Assembly: GCA_963755695.1 (NCBI GenBank)
Contig: CAVWLB010000008.1
Location: 806,001 to 870,000 of the forward strand
Length of the DNA stretch: 64,000 nucleotides
Reading direction: 5' to 3'
Origin: QHWT01 sp963755695
Lineage (GTDB): Bacteria > Acidobacteriota > Vicinamibacteria > Vicinamibacterales > 2-12-FULL-66-21
In this document: positions 38,795 to 49,079 of the stretch, piece by piece
How the letters are laid out: every line of letters begins with the position of its first letter
Position numbering within the stretch: position 1 is the first letter of the stretch
Notes under the pieces: model-generated
What the model was told of the DNA's origin: nothing
Databases searched by the model: none
Seen by the model: only the letters and a program-made list of their open reading frames with translations
Translations under genes and position numbers: made by a program

Positions 38795-39295
38795 TTTTCC
38801 GCAACTCCGAGAGTGACCTCAAATGGCGGCTGGCACACGCGCGTGATTTTCGTGGTGATTCGGTTGTGTGAGCGCGTATGAGTATCGAGGGCCACGCAGG
38901 CGTTTTGTCATCCGCGCCGGCGAGAACCTGCCGAAGCGGTGACCCACGCGATGACGAACTCGCAGGAGACCATCCTTACCAGCCCCGAGTAAAGCGGAAG
39001 CGGCACGGCAAGAGCGCTCGAAACGCGGCGGCTAGAGTTTGCGCAGCTCGTTAAGTGTTCTGCCGAGTCTCATGCCGAGTTAGGCCGCACGAATAACCCA
39101 GTTGCGGAAATTGTCGCGAACACCCAGCCACAACATTTTCCCTGTATTTTCAACACGTTGCGGCGCAGCGTGATTCCACTATAGAGCTCGTCCAGCGGAT
39201 CGCTGGAGCTGAAACGCGATCTCCAGCCCGCCGTCGCCCTGATACGCCAGTTGGCGTTTGAGGCGATCCTTAAGACCGACCCAGGTCAAGAATCC
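38795..39295. other. Intergenic, dispersed motif only
   Basis: 500 bp without a gene. A perfect 7-bp hairpin (TCCAGCG-GAT-CGCTGGA) lies near 39192-39208, and the dispersed motif copy B at 39081-39113. Confidence 0.4.
39081..39113 (-). repeat. Dispersed motif, copy B
   Basis: Reverse complement reads ATTTCCGCAACTGGGTTATT then CGTGCGGCCTAAC. Inverted relative to copy A at 32443. Confidence 0.45.
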
Positions 39296-39712
39296 TCACG
39301 ACGCGTGTGCCTTCGACCGACGGAACTCGGTGACGAGCTCGCTGACGTCCGCTGGCTCCTCGAATGCGACGATCTTGCCGCTTCCGAACGTAAACACGTG
39401 CACCCACCGGAAGTCCACGAGCCTACCGCCCTTTGGGCCCTCCCGGCTGGTGCCGAGCACGACGACCTTCTCGCCTGCGGCCAGAAAGTCTTGAGGCTGG
39501 AAATCGACGATGTCGAAAGTGTTCAACAGGAGCCCGAAGAACTCGCGGACCGCGGGAACGCCCTGACGAAGACCGGCCGTCGGTAGGTCGGGAGCGCCAG
39601 GTGTCCGCCAGGACACCCGCGGATCGAGTGGCGCGAGGATGCCGTCGAGGTCGCCGCGGCCGAAAGCGGCATAAAGGCCGCGAACGACGTCGAGATTCTG
39701 CTGCTCGCTCAT
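39296..39712 (-). CDS. SnoaL-like/NTF2-fold protein
   Basis: 138 residues, with GGGAGGCAAG just before the ATG at 39712. Family features are NLDVVRGLYAAFGRGDLDGI, LDPRVSWRTPG, GVPAVREFFGLLLNTFDIVD, VVVLGTSREGPKGG and FRWVHVFTFGSGKIVAFEEP. These are limonene-epoxide-hydrolase/SnoaL-like small enzymes or binding proteins that act on hydrophobic ring compounds in known cases. Second NTF2-fold protein of the window; no close similarity to the one at 27616. Confidence 0.82.
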   Translation of the reverse strand: MSEQQNLDVVRGLYAAFGRGDLDGILAPLDPRVSWRTPGAPDLPTAGLRQGVPAVREFFGLLLNTFDIVDFQPQDFLAAGEKVVVLGTSREGPKGGRLVDFRWVHVFTFGSGKIVAFEEPADVSELVTEFRRSKAHAS

Positions 39713-40073
39713 CTTGCCTCCCTGAAGGAGCGCGAGTATACAACGCGAGCGCTAAGGTGTGGCCTGGATGAAGCACAACGTCACCAAGGCGACAACAGTT
39801 CCTCCGCTATCCGGGTGTCCTTCAACTCGATCGAAGAATCTACGACCGAGCCACGATCCCAAACTCCTCCCGCCACGCGGGCCTCCTCCTTGCCGTCGAG
39901 CACGTGGATGAAATTGATCGATGGCGGGGGTGGACTCGCGCGGTCGGTCCGCGGCCGTAAGCGACCTGGTCAACGTCGAGCGCGCGATGCGCCTCCAACC
40001 CGCGGCGCGTTGCTGAGCGACGTTCGGCATCGAGCGAGAGACGCAACCAGGCGCGTTGTATCGCCGGCGGTGT
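39713..40073. other. Intergenic, unassigned fragment
   Basis: A minus-strand frame of about 50 codons near 39790-39940 reads INFIHVLDGKEEARVAGGVW, then VVDSSIELKDTRIAEELL, which looks protein-like but cannot be assigned. No start or domain. Confidence 0.3.
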
Positions 40074-42068
40074 TCAAGAAGACTTTTTGGCTCCGGCCTC
40101 CACGAACACGTACTCGTGCTGCGCATCGCGCGTGATCAGTCGGCGCTTGCCGTCCTTGTCGGCGACGACGAACTCGAACCCGTCCAGCGTCGGATCGATC
40201 GTGATGAACGAGATCGTCCCGTCGTCGTTCTTCCTCGAGGCAACAGCGCTCTTCCACTCGCCGACATCGAAGAGCGTCGTCTGGCCGTCCTTCAGGATCG
40301 TGACCTCGCCGAGCGCACTGCTCACGTATCGTGGAGCCAGCTTCGCAACCACCGCCGAGTCGGCCGGCACTACGAGCCGCTCGCGCGCCTTGGCGATCGC
40401 CGCTTTCCGCTGCGCCGCCGCGACCCTTAGCATCTGCTCCGCCTCCGGCTTGCCGTCGAACAGCACTTCGAGCAGCCGCCTGAGGAGCGGTCCCCGGATG
40501 AGCACGCCAGAGTCGGCGTTGGTGAGAATCACGGCGCCGACGCCGTGATCGGGCAGCCAGATCATGTCGCTGTGATATCCCGCGAGGTCGCCGCCGTGAT
40601 GGACCACGGGAATGCCGTACTTGGTATCGACCATCAACGCCATCCCGTAGGTGACGTTCTCGCCGACGATGACGTTGGGCTTGTACCGCGCCAGAAGTTC
40701 TCCTGCGACACGAGACGCCGGCCGTTCGGAAGCATCCCTTTGGCGAGTTCCATCTCGACGTACTTCGCCAACTCCCGCGGGCTCGTCCAGACGCCTCCCG
40801 CCGGCCGGACCGGCACGATGGAATAGTTCAAGTCCATGGGCGCCCGAACGACCTTTCCGTCCACGTCGTCGCCGTGGGGCTGCGCAACGTCCCCCTTCAG
40901 CGCTTTCGCGAAGTCGAACGTCGTCGTCGTCATCCCGAGCGGCTCGAACACCTTCGTCCGCATAGCTTCATCGTAGGCGGCCCCCCATTCCTTCTGCGGC
41001 ACGGCCTTCGAGGCGCCGATGAAACCGGCCGCCGCCGCCATCAGGTTGCTATATTGAAAGACTTCGCCGAAACGGCTCGTGGGCTGCATCGTTCCGAGGA
41101 GTTTCAGCGCCGAGGCCGGCGTCTCGGCGCGGTACTCGAACAGCCACTCGAGATCCTGCCGCGGCATCCCGGTGCAAGCACAGATGAGATGCTGCACCTG
41201 GACCTGCTTCGTCGTCGCCTCATCTCCGAGCTTGAATGTCGGGAGAAGTTCGGTCACTGGCTGGTCCCAGTGCATCTTTCCTTCGTCTACCAACTCGGCG
41301 AGGAGGAGAGTCGTCAGCGCCTTTGTGTTCGACGCCGCGATGAAGAGCGTGTCGGCGTCGACGGCCTCGGGTTTTCCCACCTCCTTCACACCGAGGCCCC
41401 CCGCCCAGACTGTCTTGCCACCGTCGATGAAGGCCAGCCCGACGCCGGGCGTGTCGAGCATCTTCATCCCGCTCGCCACGAATTCCTTCAGGATGGAGAG
41501 GCGTCCATCGTCCAGCGGGTTCGCTTTCCTGCCGGCGAACGATTCACGGGTATACCCCTTGGGCCGCAGGCTTTGCAGAGCGAGATTCAACGGCGCTCCG
41601 CGTTTCTCGAACGTGGGCTCGGTTCCGTCAACGAGAACGACCGTCCACGCCTCGCCGGCTCGCGAGGCGAAAGCGGAGACGACGGCCCGTTCGTTCGGCG
41701 ATGTCTCGTACTGAAAGACTTTCTGCTCATCCCAGCCCTCGCGGGCCGCGCGCGGCAAGGCGATCTTCAGGGGCCGTTTGAAGCCAGGCATGTACGCGGC
41801 CCACGCCGCCGCGACGGCCGCGTCAGCGTCGCTGCGCCTTCACGTCAACGATGGCGATGTGGGAATCCGGCTCGGGTGGGTCGAGAACTACCATCGACGG
41901 CTTTGTCGTCAACGTCCATCCGGCGGGAGCCGTGAAGGTCGTCCCAGCCGGTGTCATCCGCGGTGAATCCTCTTTCACCCGCTCGGACGGAACAGCCGGC
42001 GTCTGACCGATGCCGGGTACGACGATGAGAAGGGCCCATCCGAGCCCGATAGTGAAGCGTCGAAGCAT
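40074..42068 (-). CDS. Secreted beta-lactamase-family serine hydrolase (two frameshifts)
   Basis: About 664 residues after repair. ATG at 42068 follows GGAGG and opens a signal peptide (LRRFTIGLGWALLIVVPGIG). An N-terminal beta-rich domain (to about 200) precedes the class C beta-lactamase/DD-peptidase fold: FIAASNTKALTTLLLAELVD holds the SxxK nucleophile (S-N-T-K), VFQYSNLMAAAAGF the YxN motif, and VVHHGGDLAGYHSDMIWLP the third HxG-type motif. A C-terminal lipocalin-like extension follows. Periplasmic peptidase or esterase is likely; true beta-lactamase activity is not implied. Frame breaks lie near 41830 (one extra base) and 40690 (one missing base). Confidence 0.83.
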
Positions 42069-42199
42069 GGCAACCCTCCGTTCTAAAGAGCCGCGGTTAG
42101 CATAGCGCGTCAGCGAGTTATGAGTTGCGCGCACCGACCCTTCCGGCGCTCCAAAGCAGGAAGCAGCGCTGTCGGCATCCAGCCCGTTTCGAGTTGAGT

Positions 42200-42450
42200 C
42201 TACTGATCTATCAGTTCGTCAGGTAGAGGCGGTCGTGTCGCTCCACGCCTTACGTGGACGATCGGCACAAGCTGGGCATCCTCGTGGACGGTGTGAAGAA
42301 GAAGATGCGATAGACGTGAGGCCTGTGATCGTAGCTCAGGACTCGGACCAGCTGATTCGGGTCGACGCTTTCGGGCGCGACAGGGCAGCGTCGAGACCGT
42401 TGAACCAGCATTCGACCGGTGAGGCGGTCATCGTACGCGCGATCTAGCAT
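42200..42450 (-). pseudogene. RelE/ParE-type toxin remnant
   Basis: Read through two frame changes, the minus strand gives WFNGL, then RRCPVAPESVDPNQLVRVLS with YDHRPHVYRIFFFT, then VHEDAQLVPIVHVRRGA. This is the standard layout of ParE/RelE toxins (CPLAPES ... Q ... YRILF ... VxVLHVRHG). No antitoxin gene is recognisable upstream (42450-42600). Because frames change twice and the partner is missing it is taken as a dead toxin-antitoxin locus. Confidence 0.5.
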
Positions 42451-42600
42451 CTCCTGTACGCACTGGTACCGCGCCTGGACCGTCGTGTCGCGCCGAGCAG
42501 CATGGGCGCCAGAATGGGTTTGGCTATGGGAGGCGACGGAATGGCGGCTGAAGCGCTGGAGGTACCCCAGGTGTGGAGGTCCTCCAGCGTCAGAGCCGCC

Positions 42601-43635
42601 TCAGAAGCGGGTGCGGACGCCGATGACGAACGGGATCGTCCACCGCGCGCTGTCGTCGTTGATCTTCGCGAGGCCGGTACCAACGAGGGCATCTACCTGA
42701 GAGAGTCCCGTCACGTAGCGAAGGCCGATCTGGAAGTCGAGGTCGGCTCGATCGGCGATTGGGACGAGAATCCCGCCGTTCACGCCGAGGGTGAACGCGG
42801 CGGTGCGATCGTAGAAATCGGTCGCGTTCAGCACCACGTTCGCCTGCGGCGCCGCGAGCAGGACGTCGATCTCGTTGATGAACGCGATGCCGAGCGTACC
42901 CTCCGCGTACGGCGTCACGCGACCCCAGCGCTGCGCCGAGTAGCGGCGGTACCCGAAATCGAGGCCGAATGTCTTGTAGTCGTCGTACTGCCCGTACAGG
43001 TTCGAGAGCCCGATGTCGCCCATCCGCGTGAGATCGGCACCGAGCGACTGATACGTGAAGCAGGCCCGGACCTCGCTGTCTTCGTTCAGCATATAGCCGC
43101 CGCCGAACCGGAGGTGGAACCCCGTGCCGTAGACGTCGTCGTACGTGTTCTTCGTGAAGACCACCGCCTGGTCGTTCAGAGTGCCGATCGCTCCCGAATT
43201 GATGTTCCCGCTGATGCCGTTGTCAAAGCCAAACCCGATATCGACGCTCCAGCGGTAATCGCTGGCAGGCGCGGGCTGAGCCTGCGGCCTGGGCACGGGT
43301 ACGAGGGTGATGCGCAACTCCTCGATTGCGCCCTCACTGGCCGTCTCCGGCAGCACGACCGTGACTTCCGACGGCAGGAATCCCGCGAGGCTGATCCTGA
43401 CGCGCCGCTTCCCGGGCGTGCCCGGCGTGATTGCGAAGCGCCCGTCAACGGCGGTGACCGTCGTCATACCCGGGAGGTCCAGCGAGATAACGGCTCCGGG
43501 TAGCGGCGCGCCCGTCGGATCGACCACGATGCCGCGTATCGTCGGCAGCCGTTGGGGCACCGCGCCCAGGGCTGTGGAGGCGAAGGCCGACAGGGAGAGT
43601 GCGAGGAGAAAGCGAGACAGGTATGCCATGCGCAT
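42601..43635 (-). CDS. Outer-membrane beta-barrel with carboxypeptidase-like regulatory domain
   Basis: About 344 residues from ATG 43635; the frame is open to 43737 but the signal peptide (YLSRFLLALSLSAFASTALG) fixes the start at 43635 or 43629. A CarboxypepD_reg-like Ig domain (TIRGIVVDPTGAPLPGAVIS ... VDGRFAITPGTPGKRRVRIS) leads to a membrane barrel made of alternating amphipathic strands (WSVDIGFGFDNGISGNINSG, YKTFGLDFGYRRYSAQRWGR, DLDFQIGLRYVTGLSQ), ending in the terminal aromatic FVIGVRTRF typical of BamA substrates. Surface role unknown; the TonB-dependent plug is absent, so it is not a full SusC-type transporter. Confidence 0.8.
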   Translation of the reverse strand: MRMAYLSRFLLALSLSAFASTALGAVPQRLPTIRGIVVDPTGAPLPGAVISLDLPGMTTVTAVDGRFAITPGTPGKRRVRISLAGFLPSEVTVVLPETASEGAIEELRITLVPVPRPQAQPAPASDYRWSVDIGFGFDNGISGNINSGAIGTLNDQAVVFTKNTYDDVYGTGFHLRFGGGYMLNEDSEVRACFTYQSLGADLTRMGDIGLSNLYGQYDDYKTFGLDFGYRRYSAQRWGRVTPYAEGTLGIAFINEIDVLLAAPQANVVLNATDFYDRTAAFTLGVNGGILVPIADRADLDFQIGLRYVTGLSQVDALVGTGLAKINDDSARWTIPFVIGVRTRF

Positions 43636-44139
43636 TGTCGAGAATCCGTTGTTCGAGAAGTTTCCGCAGGACCGCCACCATGCCGGTATACGACACCCGT
43701 GCTCCTCGGAGAGCAGGGGTTTGGAGCCATTCTGCAACCGTTTTGCTTGAGGAAGCTACTCAGGTCAATGCAGATTATTGCGCAGGCGCCGCTGCTCTAG
43801 TCGAGCTTGAGTCGAACCTTGCTGTTCCGCTGCGGTCAGCAGCGAGTCGCGAATTTCGTCCCTGGCCCCAGCCAGCTCATACGCCAAACGCGCCTCTCCC
43901 TACACCTGTAGAACGCAACCTGGGAGCCAACGGCTTGACTCGCGAGTGCCAATGCAACGTGCATCCAGGATCCGCCGGCTGACACGCGATCAGCTCGCCC
44001 AAGATCGAGCGCGCGAATTTGGGATGAGGCTGAGGATCCTGAGGGTGAGGAAACGTGAGGCCATTAACAGTATCCCCTCACACCACCCCATTCTTCAAGA
44101 CTGTTTGTTGGCCCGCAGGACGGGTATCATCGCCGGCCC
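43636..44139. other. Intergenic, nothing recognised
   Basis: About 500 bp between divergent genes; no protein-like frame or clear promoter was identified. Confidence 0.4.
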
Positions 44140-45921
44140 ATGTCGACAACCACGAACCGCAAAACGGCGCCCCGCGATGGGGACTCGGTGGATCATCGGC
44201 TCGCGCGTCTCCTGGACACGCCATTCCTCGCGCGGGTCGTCCCGCACCTCACGCCGGAGACGCTGCATCAGCTCATTCAGCACCGCGGACTCGATGCGTG
44301 CGTCGAGCTCGTCACGTCTGCCACGCCCGCGCAGCTCACCGCCCTACTCGACCTCGATCTGTGGCGCCACGCGCAGCCCGGACGCGACGAACAGTTCGAT
44401 GTCGATCGCTTCGGCGAATGGCTCGAGGTGCTGGTGGACACCGGAGACTCGGTGGCAGCACGCACCGTCGCCGCCCTCGACAAGCCCCTGGTGATTGTCG
44501 GCCTCTCCCGTTACCTACGTGTATTCGACCCGGGCACGTTCGAACCGACAGAATCGAGTGATGACGAGCCGATGGATCGCAACGATAAGATGAACAGCGA
44601 GACGAGCGGTGACGTGCTCGAGTGTGAAGTGGGCGGCTATCTGGTGCGGGCGCGGAGAACCGATGCGTGGGATGCGATCATCACGCTCCTCATCACGCTC
44701 GATCTCGAGCACAACCACTACTTTCACGCGGTGATGCAGGGATGCCGCCGCCTGTCCAACTCCAGGCCGGAGATCGACGGCCTCGACGATCTGCTGATGG
44801 CACCGGAGCAGCACCTCCAGGACGTCGCGATCGAACGGGAGCGACGGCGATCGCGGCACGGCTACGCAACCCCGGCCGACGCGCGCGCCTTCCTGCAGAT
44901 GGCGCGGCAGCCGCAACACACGCCAAATGCATCGGCGTGGGCGTCGAGATCCGCGTCGGCGCCGCCGGCCCCGATCGCGATCAACCCCATCGCCACGGCC
45001 TATTTTCGCGCGGCCGAGGAACAAGCGGACCCCACACCAGAAGGCACGTCTGCAGCTGCGCCGGAACGTGCGCCACACCACGACGCGACAGACGTCTCCG
45101 CGCGCGGGGACGACGACAGCCCTGCATCGATCGACGCGGTCATCGAACTGCTGGCCGAGGCTGGGGTGATGCCGGACCGGCCGCGGGCGCTGCTCGAAGC
45201 CGCAGACGAGGAACCACGAGCCGCGAGAATCCCGCTCCTGAGGCGGCTGATGAAGTTCGTGCTGCACCATGACGAGACCGCGTACGTCACGCGGATTCGT
45301 GAGCTTGCGTTCCTCGCCAATACGCTGGTCGCGGGATCCTCTGTTCAGTCGCGGCCGTTCACACCCCAGGAAGCGTCCGATGCGGCTGCGTGCATCTGCA
45401 ACCTGGGTCTCGAATGCTGGCCCGCGCGCTGGCCGGGCGCGACCTCGCATGGTGCCTCGTCGCCGCGAGAACTCGACACGGCCATGCCTCCAGACGCGTT
45501 CCTCGTGGATCACGACCTCGTGACGGCGTTCGAAGGGGGCTGGTCGGTGCTGTACCAGGACGTGAGCCTGTTCGTGGCGGATCAGCTCATGTCGACGTTG
45601 GCCGATCTTCATTGTGTCGATGCCGACACTCGCCACGGACTCCGCGCGCTGCGGCGCAAGCTCGAGAAGCAGCGCGAGGCCGGCACACCGTGGCTCGCGC
45701 GCGACGCCGCCGACGTGCTCGCGATGCTCGACGTGACCGCCTGGATCAGCGTGCTCGGATTGCTGGACGAATGTCCCATCCTGCCCGCGGCGCTGACAGC
45801 CATTCTCGAGCGGCGCACGACGTCCGTCAGCCCGACCGCGTTCGAGTTCATCTCGACGACCGCCCAGATGGGCGACATTCGCTTATTCATGAGGACGCTC
45901 CCCGACGTGTTGTCTCGCTGA
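44140..45921 (+). CDS. DUF6178-like protein of unknown function
   Basis: 593 residues, soluble and acidic, without a signal peptide. It is built of helical repeats: LARVVPHLTPETLHQLIQHR, ATPAQLTALLDLDLWRH, GEWLEVLVDTGDSVAARTVA, and later YVTRIRELAFLANTLVAGSS and LARDAADVLAMLDVTAWISV. The layout matches DUF6178, a family known mainly from deltaproteobacterial and related genomes (recalled, not searched). A low-complexity Ala/Pro/Thr linker (about 260-330) separates the halves. No catalytic motif is visible. The frame is intact and monocistronic. Confidence 0.7.
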   Translation: MSTTTNRKTAPRDGDSVDHRLARLLDTPFLARVVPHLTPETLHQLIQHRGLDACVELVTSATPAQLTALLDLDLWRHAQPGRDEQFDVDRFGEWLEVLVDTGDSVAARTVAALDKPLVIVGLSRYLRVFDPGTFEPTESSDDEPMDRNDKMNSETSGDVLECEVGGYLVRARRTDAWDAIITLLITLDLEHNHYFHAVMQGCRRLSNSRPEIDGLDDLLMAPEQHLQDVAIERERRRSRHGYATPADARAFLQMARQPQHTPNASAWASRSASAPPAPIAINPIATAYFRAAEEQADPTPEGTSAAAPERAPHHDATDVSARGDDDSPASIDAVIELLAEAGVMPDRPRALLEAADEEPRAARIPLLRRLMKFVLHHDETAYVTRIRELAFLANTLVAGSSVQSRPFTPQEASDAAACICNLGLECWPARWPGATSHGASSPRELDTAMPPDAFLVDHDLVTAFEGGWSVLYQDVSLFVADQLMSTLADLHCVDADTRHGLRALRRKLEKQREAGTPWLARDAADVLAMLDVTAWISVLGLLDECPILPAALTAILERRTTSVSPTAFEFISTTAQMGDIRLFMRTLPDVLSR

Positions 45922-46127
45922 GCGCGCGCTCGGACCGCAAAGTTGACGAAGATGCGTGCACGATCCGCGTGTGCACCAAACCGGTGTGTGCATGTCCAAA
46001 ATCCGTATGCATTCTTCGGACAGGGACGGCCGGCCAAGATTAGCTGTCTTGCCGTAAAGTGATTGCCATTGCCAGCGGTTCGGTACGGCGTGAAGCGGCG
46101 CTGAGCGAACCTTCTTTGGAGGTCAGC

Positions 46128-46695
46128 ATGGTCAGCGTGGGTCTCGGGCGTCGCGCGTTCGTGGAAGCGCTCGTCGCGTTTCCGTTCGGAGCGGTCGCTC
46201 TATCGGCCCAGACGTCGAGGCAGCCCGTTGTGAAGGTAGCCGCCGGATCTGGGCGAGCGAACGACATCATCAAGCTGCTGGGCGGCGACCGATTCACTCA
46301 AGGTCGCGACCCAGGACAGCGGTGGCACGCTCTTCATGACCGAGCAGCCGATCGAGCGCCGTGGGTCCGGTCCACCTAAGCACTACCACGAAGAGCAAGA
46401 CGAGTGGTTCTATTGCCTTGCCGGAGAATACGTCGTCGAAATCGGCGATCAGCGGTTTCGGCCGGGTCCTGGCGATTCGGTTCTCGGCCCTCGACGCGTT
46501 CCGCACGCGTTTGTCTCTGACGGTGCGGGGCCGGGACGAATCCTCATCGGATTCACGCCCGCCGGGCGCATCGAGCAGTTCTTTCGTGACCTCGAAAAGC
46601 GGGGGGAGTACTTCGGCAATGGCTCGCCGGAGGACAAGGAGCTGGTGCACCGGCTGTATGGCATCGTGAATGTTGGACCGCCGCTGAAACTGTGA
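46128..46695 (+). CDS. Exported cupin-domain protein (one frameshift)
   Basis: 188 residues after removal of one base near 46300. GGAGG ends 7 nt before the ATG. The leader GRRAFVEALVAFPFGAVALS has a twin-arginine-like start. The cupin barrel shows PKHYHEEQDEWFYCLAGEYV (metal-binding HxH and Glu of motif 1) and GDSVLGPRRVPHAFVSDG (His of motif 2). Single-domain cupins of this type bind a metal and small carbonyl or aromatic ligands; function is unassigned. Confidence 0.8.
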
Positions 46696-46854
46696 GCGAC
46701 ATCGACACGTCGAGCAAGAAGATGGTTACCCGTCTGTTCCCCGTAGATTCTGTGCCGCAGTATTACTTGGCCTGCAGAAATCGGCGCCTGCTGCTGCATC
46801 GCGAAACCGGCCACCGATCGCGTGAGAACCAAGACCAGGATCTCATGAACCTGC

Positions 46855-47469
46855 TCACTTCTTCGGGGTGTCCAGCCGGCCCGCACTCTCGGAGTGCCCG
46901 AGGTGTGCGCAGTCTTTCTGCTGCTCCGGCGTGATCGGTGTCGGCGTTTCACCGGCCGGCACGGAATTGCATCGCATCGTCTGCTCGAACCCCGGCGCCG
47001 AGAAGACGAACGTCAACGCGATCGGAGTCGCGCCGATGTTCTTCCCACTTATCCAGGTGTTCGCGGGGATGAACACCAGCCCTCCCGCATGGAGATCGCG
47101 CTCCTGATCGCCGAGCCACACGTGGGCCGTTCCACCTTGGATCAGCAGGATTTCATCCTGAACCAGATGTCGGTGCTTCGGTAGTGTCGCTCCCGGAGCG
47201 AGCAGTTCTGTGCCGGCCACCAGATGCTGAGAGCCGTTGTTCTTCGGGCTCACCTTGAGGATGAATTGAGACGAGGCGGGTGAACTGCTGTCGGTGTGAA
47301 TGCGGCGAGTCCGCAGCTCCCCTTCATCACTGTCGAGCATGAGAGGCCGAGCGGTGGTATCCGAACTCGGAGCTCCAGCGGATTGATCTGCCTGCGAGAC
47401 CGCTGTGCCGACCAGGCCCGCCATGATTGCGAACGCTGTCCCGACAGCCGAAACGGTTCTAGAGTGCAC
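46855..47469 (-). CDS. Secreted cupin-domain protein
   Basis: 204 residues. GTG start at 47469 with GAGGTGA upstream; signal peptide VSAVGTAFAIMAGLVGTAVS. The cupin motif 1 is KHRHLVQDEILLIQGGTAHV (HxH ... E) and motif 2 is GGLVFIPANTWISGKNIG, which lacks the usual His (N-T-W instead of H). Two cysteines occur near the C-terminus (TMRCNSVP, QKDCAHLG). Last gene of a minus-strand run that starts with a SARP-type regulator; the gap to the upstream oxidoreductase is 211 bp. Confidence 0.8.
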   Translation of the reverse strand: MHSRTVSAVGTAFAIMAGLVGTAVSQADQSAGAPSSDTTARPLMLDSDEGELRTRRIHTDSSSPASSQFILKVSPKNNGSQHLVAGTELLAPGATLPKHRHLVQDEILLIQGGTAHVWLGDQERDLHAGGLVFIPANTWISGKNIGATPIALTFVFSAPGFEQTMRCNSVPAGETPTPITPEQQKDCAHLGHSESAGRLDTPKK

Positions 47470-47680
47470 ACATCACCTCGAGGTGCAGTGTACTCGTCAT
47501 TGGCAGGGCGGAAGCGCGGCCCGTTCACGATGGGGCTACCACCGTACCCTGCAGCGCCGCACCAGATTTGTTGGGGCGCTGCACGATGACGGCTCGCCTG
47601 ATCGCGGAGTCGTCTAACGGATCGACTGCGTAAAGGATCCGAGAACGAAGTCCTCAGATCCCCATACTCTGAACGCAGCC

Positions 47681-49072
47681 CTACACAGTTGCGGCCGCCG
47701 GCCGAATGTTCTGATTCACGCGAAACAGGTTGGTCGGATCGTACTTGTTCTTGATCGCCACCAGCCGCCCGTAGTTGTCGCGGAACGAGGCCTGAACACG
47801 CTCCTGCCCTTCGTCCATCATGAAGTTCACGTATGCGCCGCCGGCGGAATAGGGATGCAGGGCGTCGAAATAATCCTTACACCACGTCGTGATCGTGTCG
47901 GCGTTCGCTGGGTCGGGATCCACGCCGACGATCACTTCCGCCCAATTCGCGTCACGATAGCTGAACGCCGTATCCGCGACCCGCACGCGGTGCGCCGCGC
48001 CATCGATCGGATACAGGTGCATCGTCGAATGCAGCGTTGGCAGCGCCGCGCCGTGCTGCGCGTGACGCTCGATGGCCGCGTCGCTCAGTTCCTTGATGAA
48101 GTCGGCCCGCCAGTACCACTGGAGACCGGGCGGATACAGACCGTCGAACAGGCTGTTGACGGCAGGCACGGGCATCTCCGCCTGGAAATCGAGTACCGGT
48201 CTGCCGACGGCGCGCATCGGTTTCGTCCCCGCGTCGGCGCGCGCGGCCGGACCCGTACATGCCCACATCACGCCGCACACCTTCTTGAGATGCACGTGTT
48301 CCGGGAACATCGGCGCGGGCGGAATCGTGAGGAAGGCGAAGAAGCCGTTGACGTACTCGGGCGCGTTGAGGATGAACTCGCGGTAGGCCTTCATGACGTC
48401 GGCGGTTTGATCGAGTGGCCAGAATGTTGGTCCCGCGTACATCGTCCGTACTGGGTGGGCGCGGAATTCGAACGACGTCACTACGCCGAAATTGCCGCCG
48501 CCGCCGCGCAGCGCCCAGAACAGATCGGTGTTGGTCCTTTCGTCCGCAGTGACAACGGTCCCATCGGCAAGCACGACGTCGACTGACAGCAGGTTATCGA
48601 TCGTGAGCCCGTATTGACGCGTGAGATAGCCGATGCCGCCGCCGAGAGTCAGGCCGGCAACGCCGGTTGTGGAGATGAAGCCACTAGGCACTGTGAGGCC
48701 GAACGGATGCGTGGCGTGGTCGACGTCACCCCAGACGCTGCCCGCGGCGACGCGGACGGTGCGTTCCGCCGGATCGACGCGGACACCCCTCATCGGCGAC
48801 AGGTCGATGACGACTCCGCCGTCACACGTGCCCAGGCCACCGCCATTGTGGCCGCCGCCGCGAATCGCTGTCAGCGCGCCGTTGGTACGAGCATAGTCGA
48901 CGGCGGCAACCACATCCGCCACATCGACGCAGCGCACAATGAGGGCGGGGCGCTTGTCGATCATCCGGTTGTAAACCATCCGAGCGGACTCGTACGCCTC
49001 GTCGCCTGGCTGGACGAGGGCACCTCGCACGCTCGAACGGAGTTGCTCGATTTGAATCGCTGCCATGGCCAT
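47681..49072 (-). CDS. Berberine-bridge-type FAD-dependent oxidoreductase
   Basis: 463 residues, with AAGAGGAGC before the ATG. PCMH FAD domain: TAIRGGGHNGGGLGTCDGGV carries the His that binds FAD covalently, and GFISTTGVAGLTLGGGIGYL is the phosphate loop. The Cys of bicovalent BBE enzymes is replaced (STTGVAG), so FAD is probably held by His only. The substrate domain ends with a normal KNKYDPTNLFRVNQNI. The enzyme would oxidise an alcohol, amine or sugar with oxygen. It lies 7 bp after the stop of a secreted cupin and is surely cotranscribed with it. The pseudogene at 13.4 kb is a relative. Confidence 0.87.
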   Translation of the reverse strand: MAMAAIQIEQLRSSVRGALVQPGDEAYESARMVYNRMIDKRPALIVRCVDVADVVAAVDYARTNGALTAIRGGGHNGGGLGTCDGGVVIDLSPMRGVRVDPAERTVRVAAGSVWGDVDHATHPFGLTVPSGFISTTGVAGLTLGGGIGYLTRQYGLTIDNLLSVDVVLADGTVVTADERTNTDLFWALRGGGGNFGVVTSFEFRAHPVRTMYAGPTFWPLDQTADVMKAYREFILNAPEYVNGFFAFLTIPPAPMFPEHVHLKKVCGVMWACTGPAARADAGTKPMRAVGRPVLDFQAEMPVPAVNSLFDGLYPPGLQWYWRADFIKELSDAAIERHAQHGAALPTLHSTMHLYPIDGAAHRVRVADTAFSYRDANWAEVIVGVDPDPANADTITTWCKDYFDALHPYSAGGAYVNFMMDEGQERVQASFRDNYGRLVAIKNKYDPTNLFRVNQNIRPAAATV

Positions 49073-49079
49073 GCTCCTC

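Noticed and set aside
28141..39130. Integron cassette array with attC sites
   Set aside because: GCCTAAC-like cores occur, but no paired attC hairpins, no integron integrase and no regular cassette spacing are seen.
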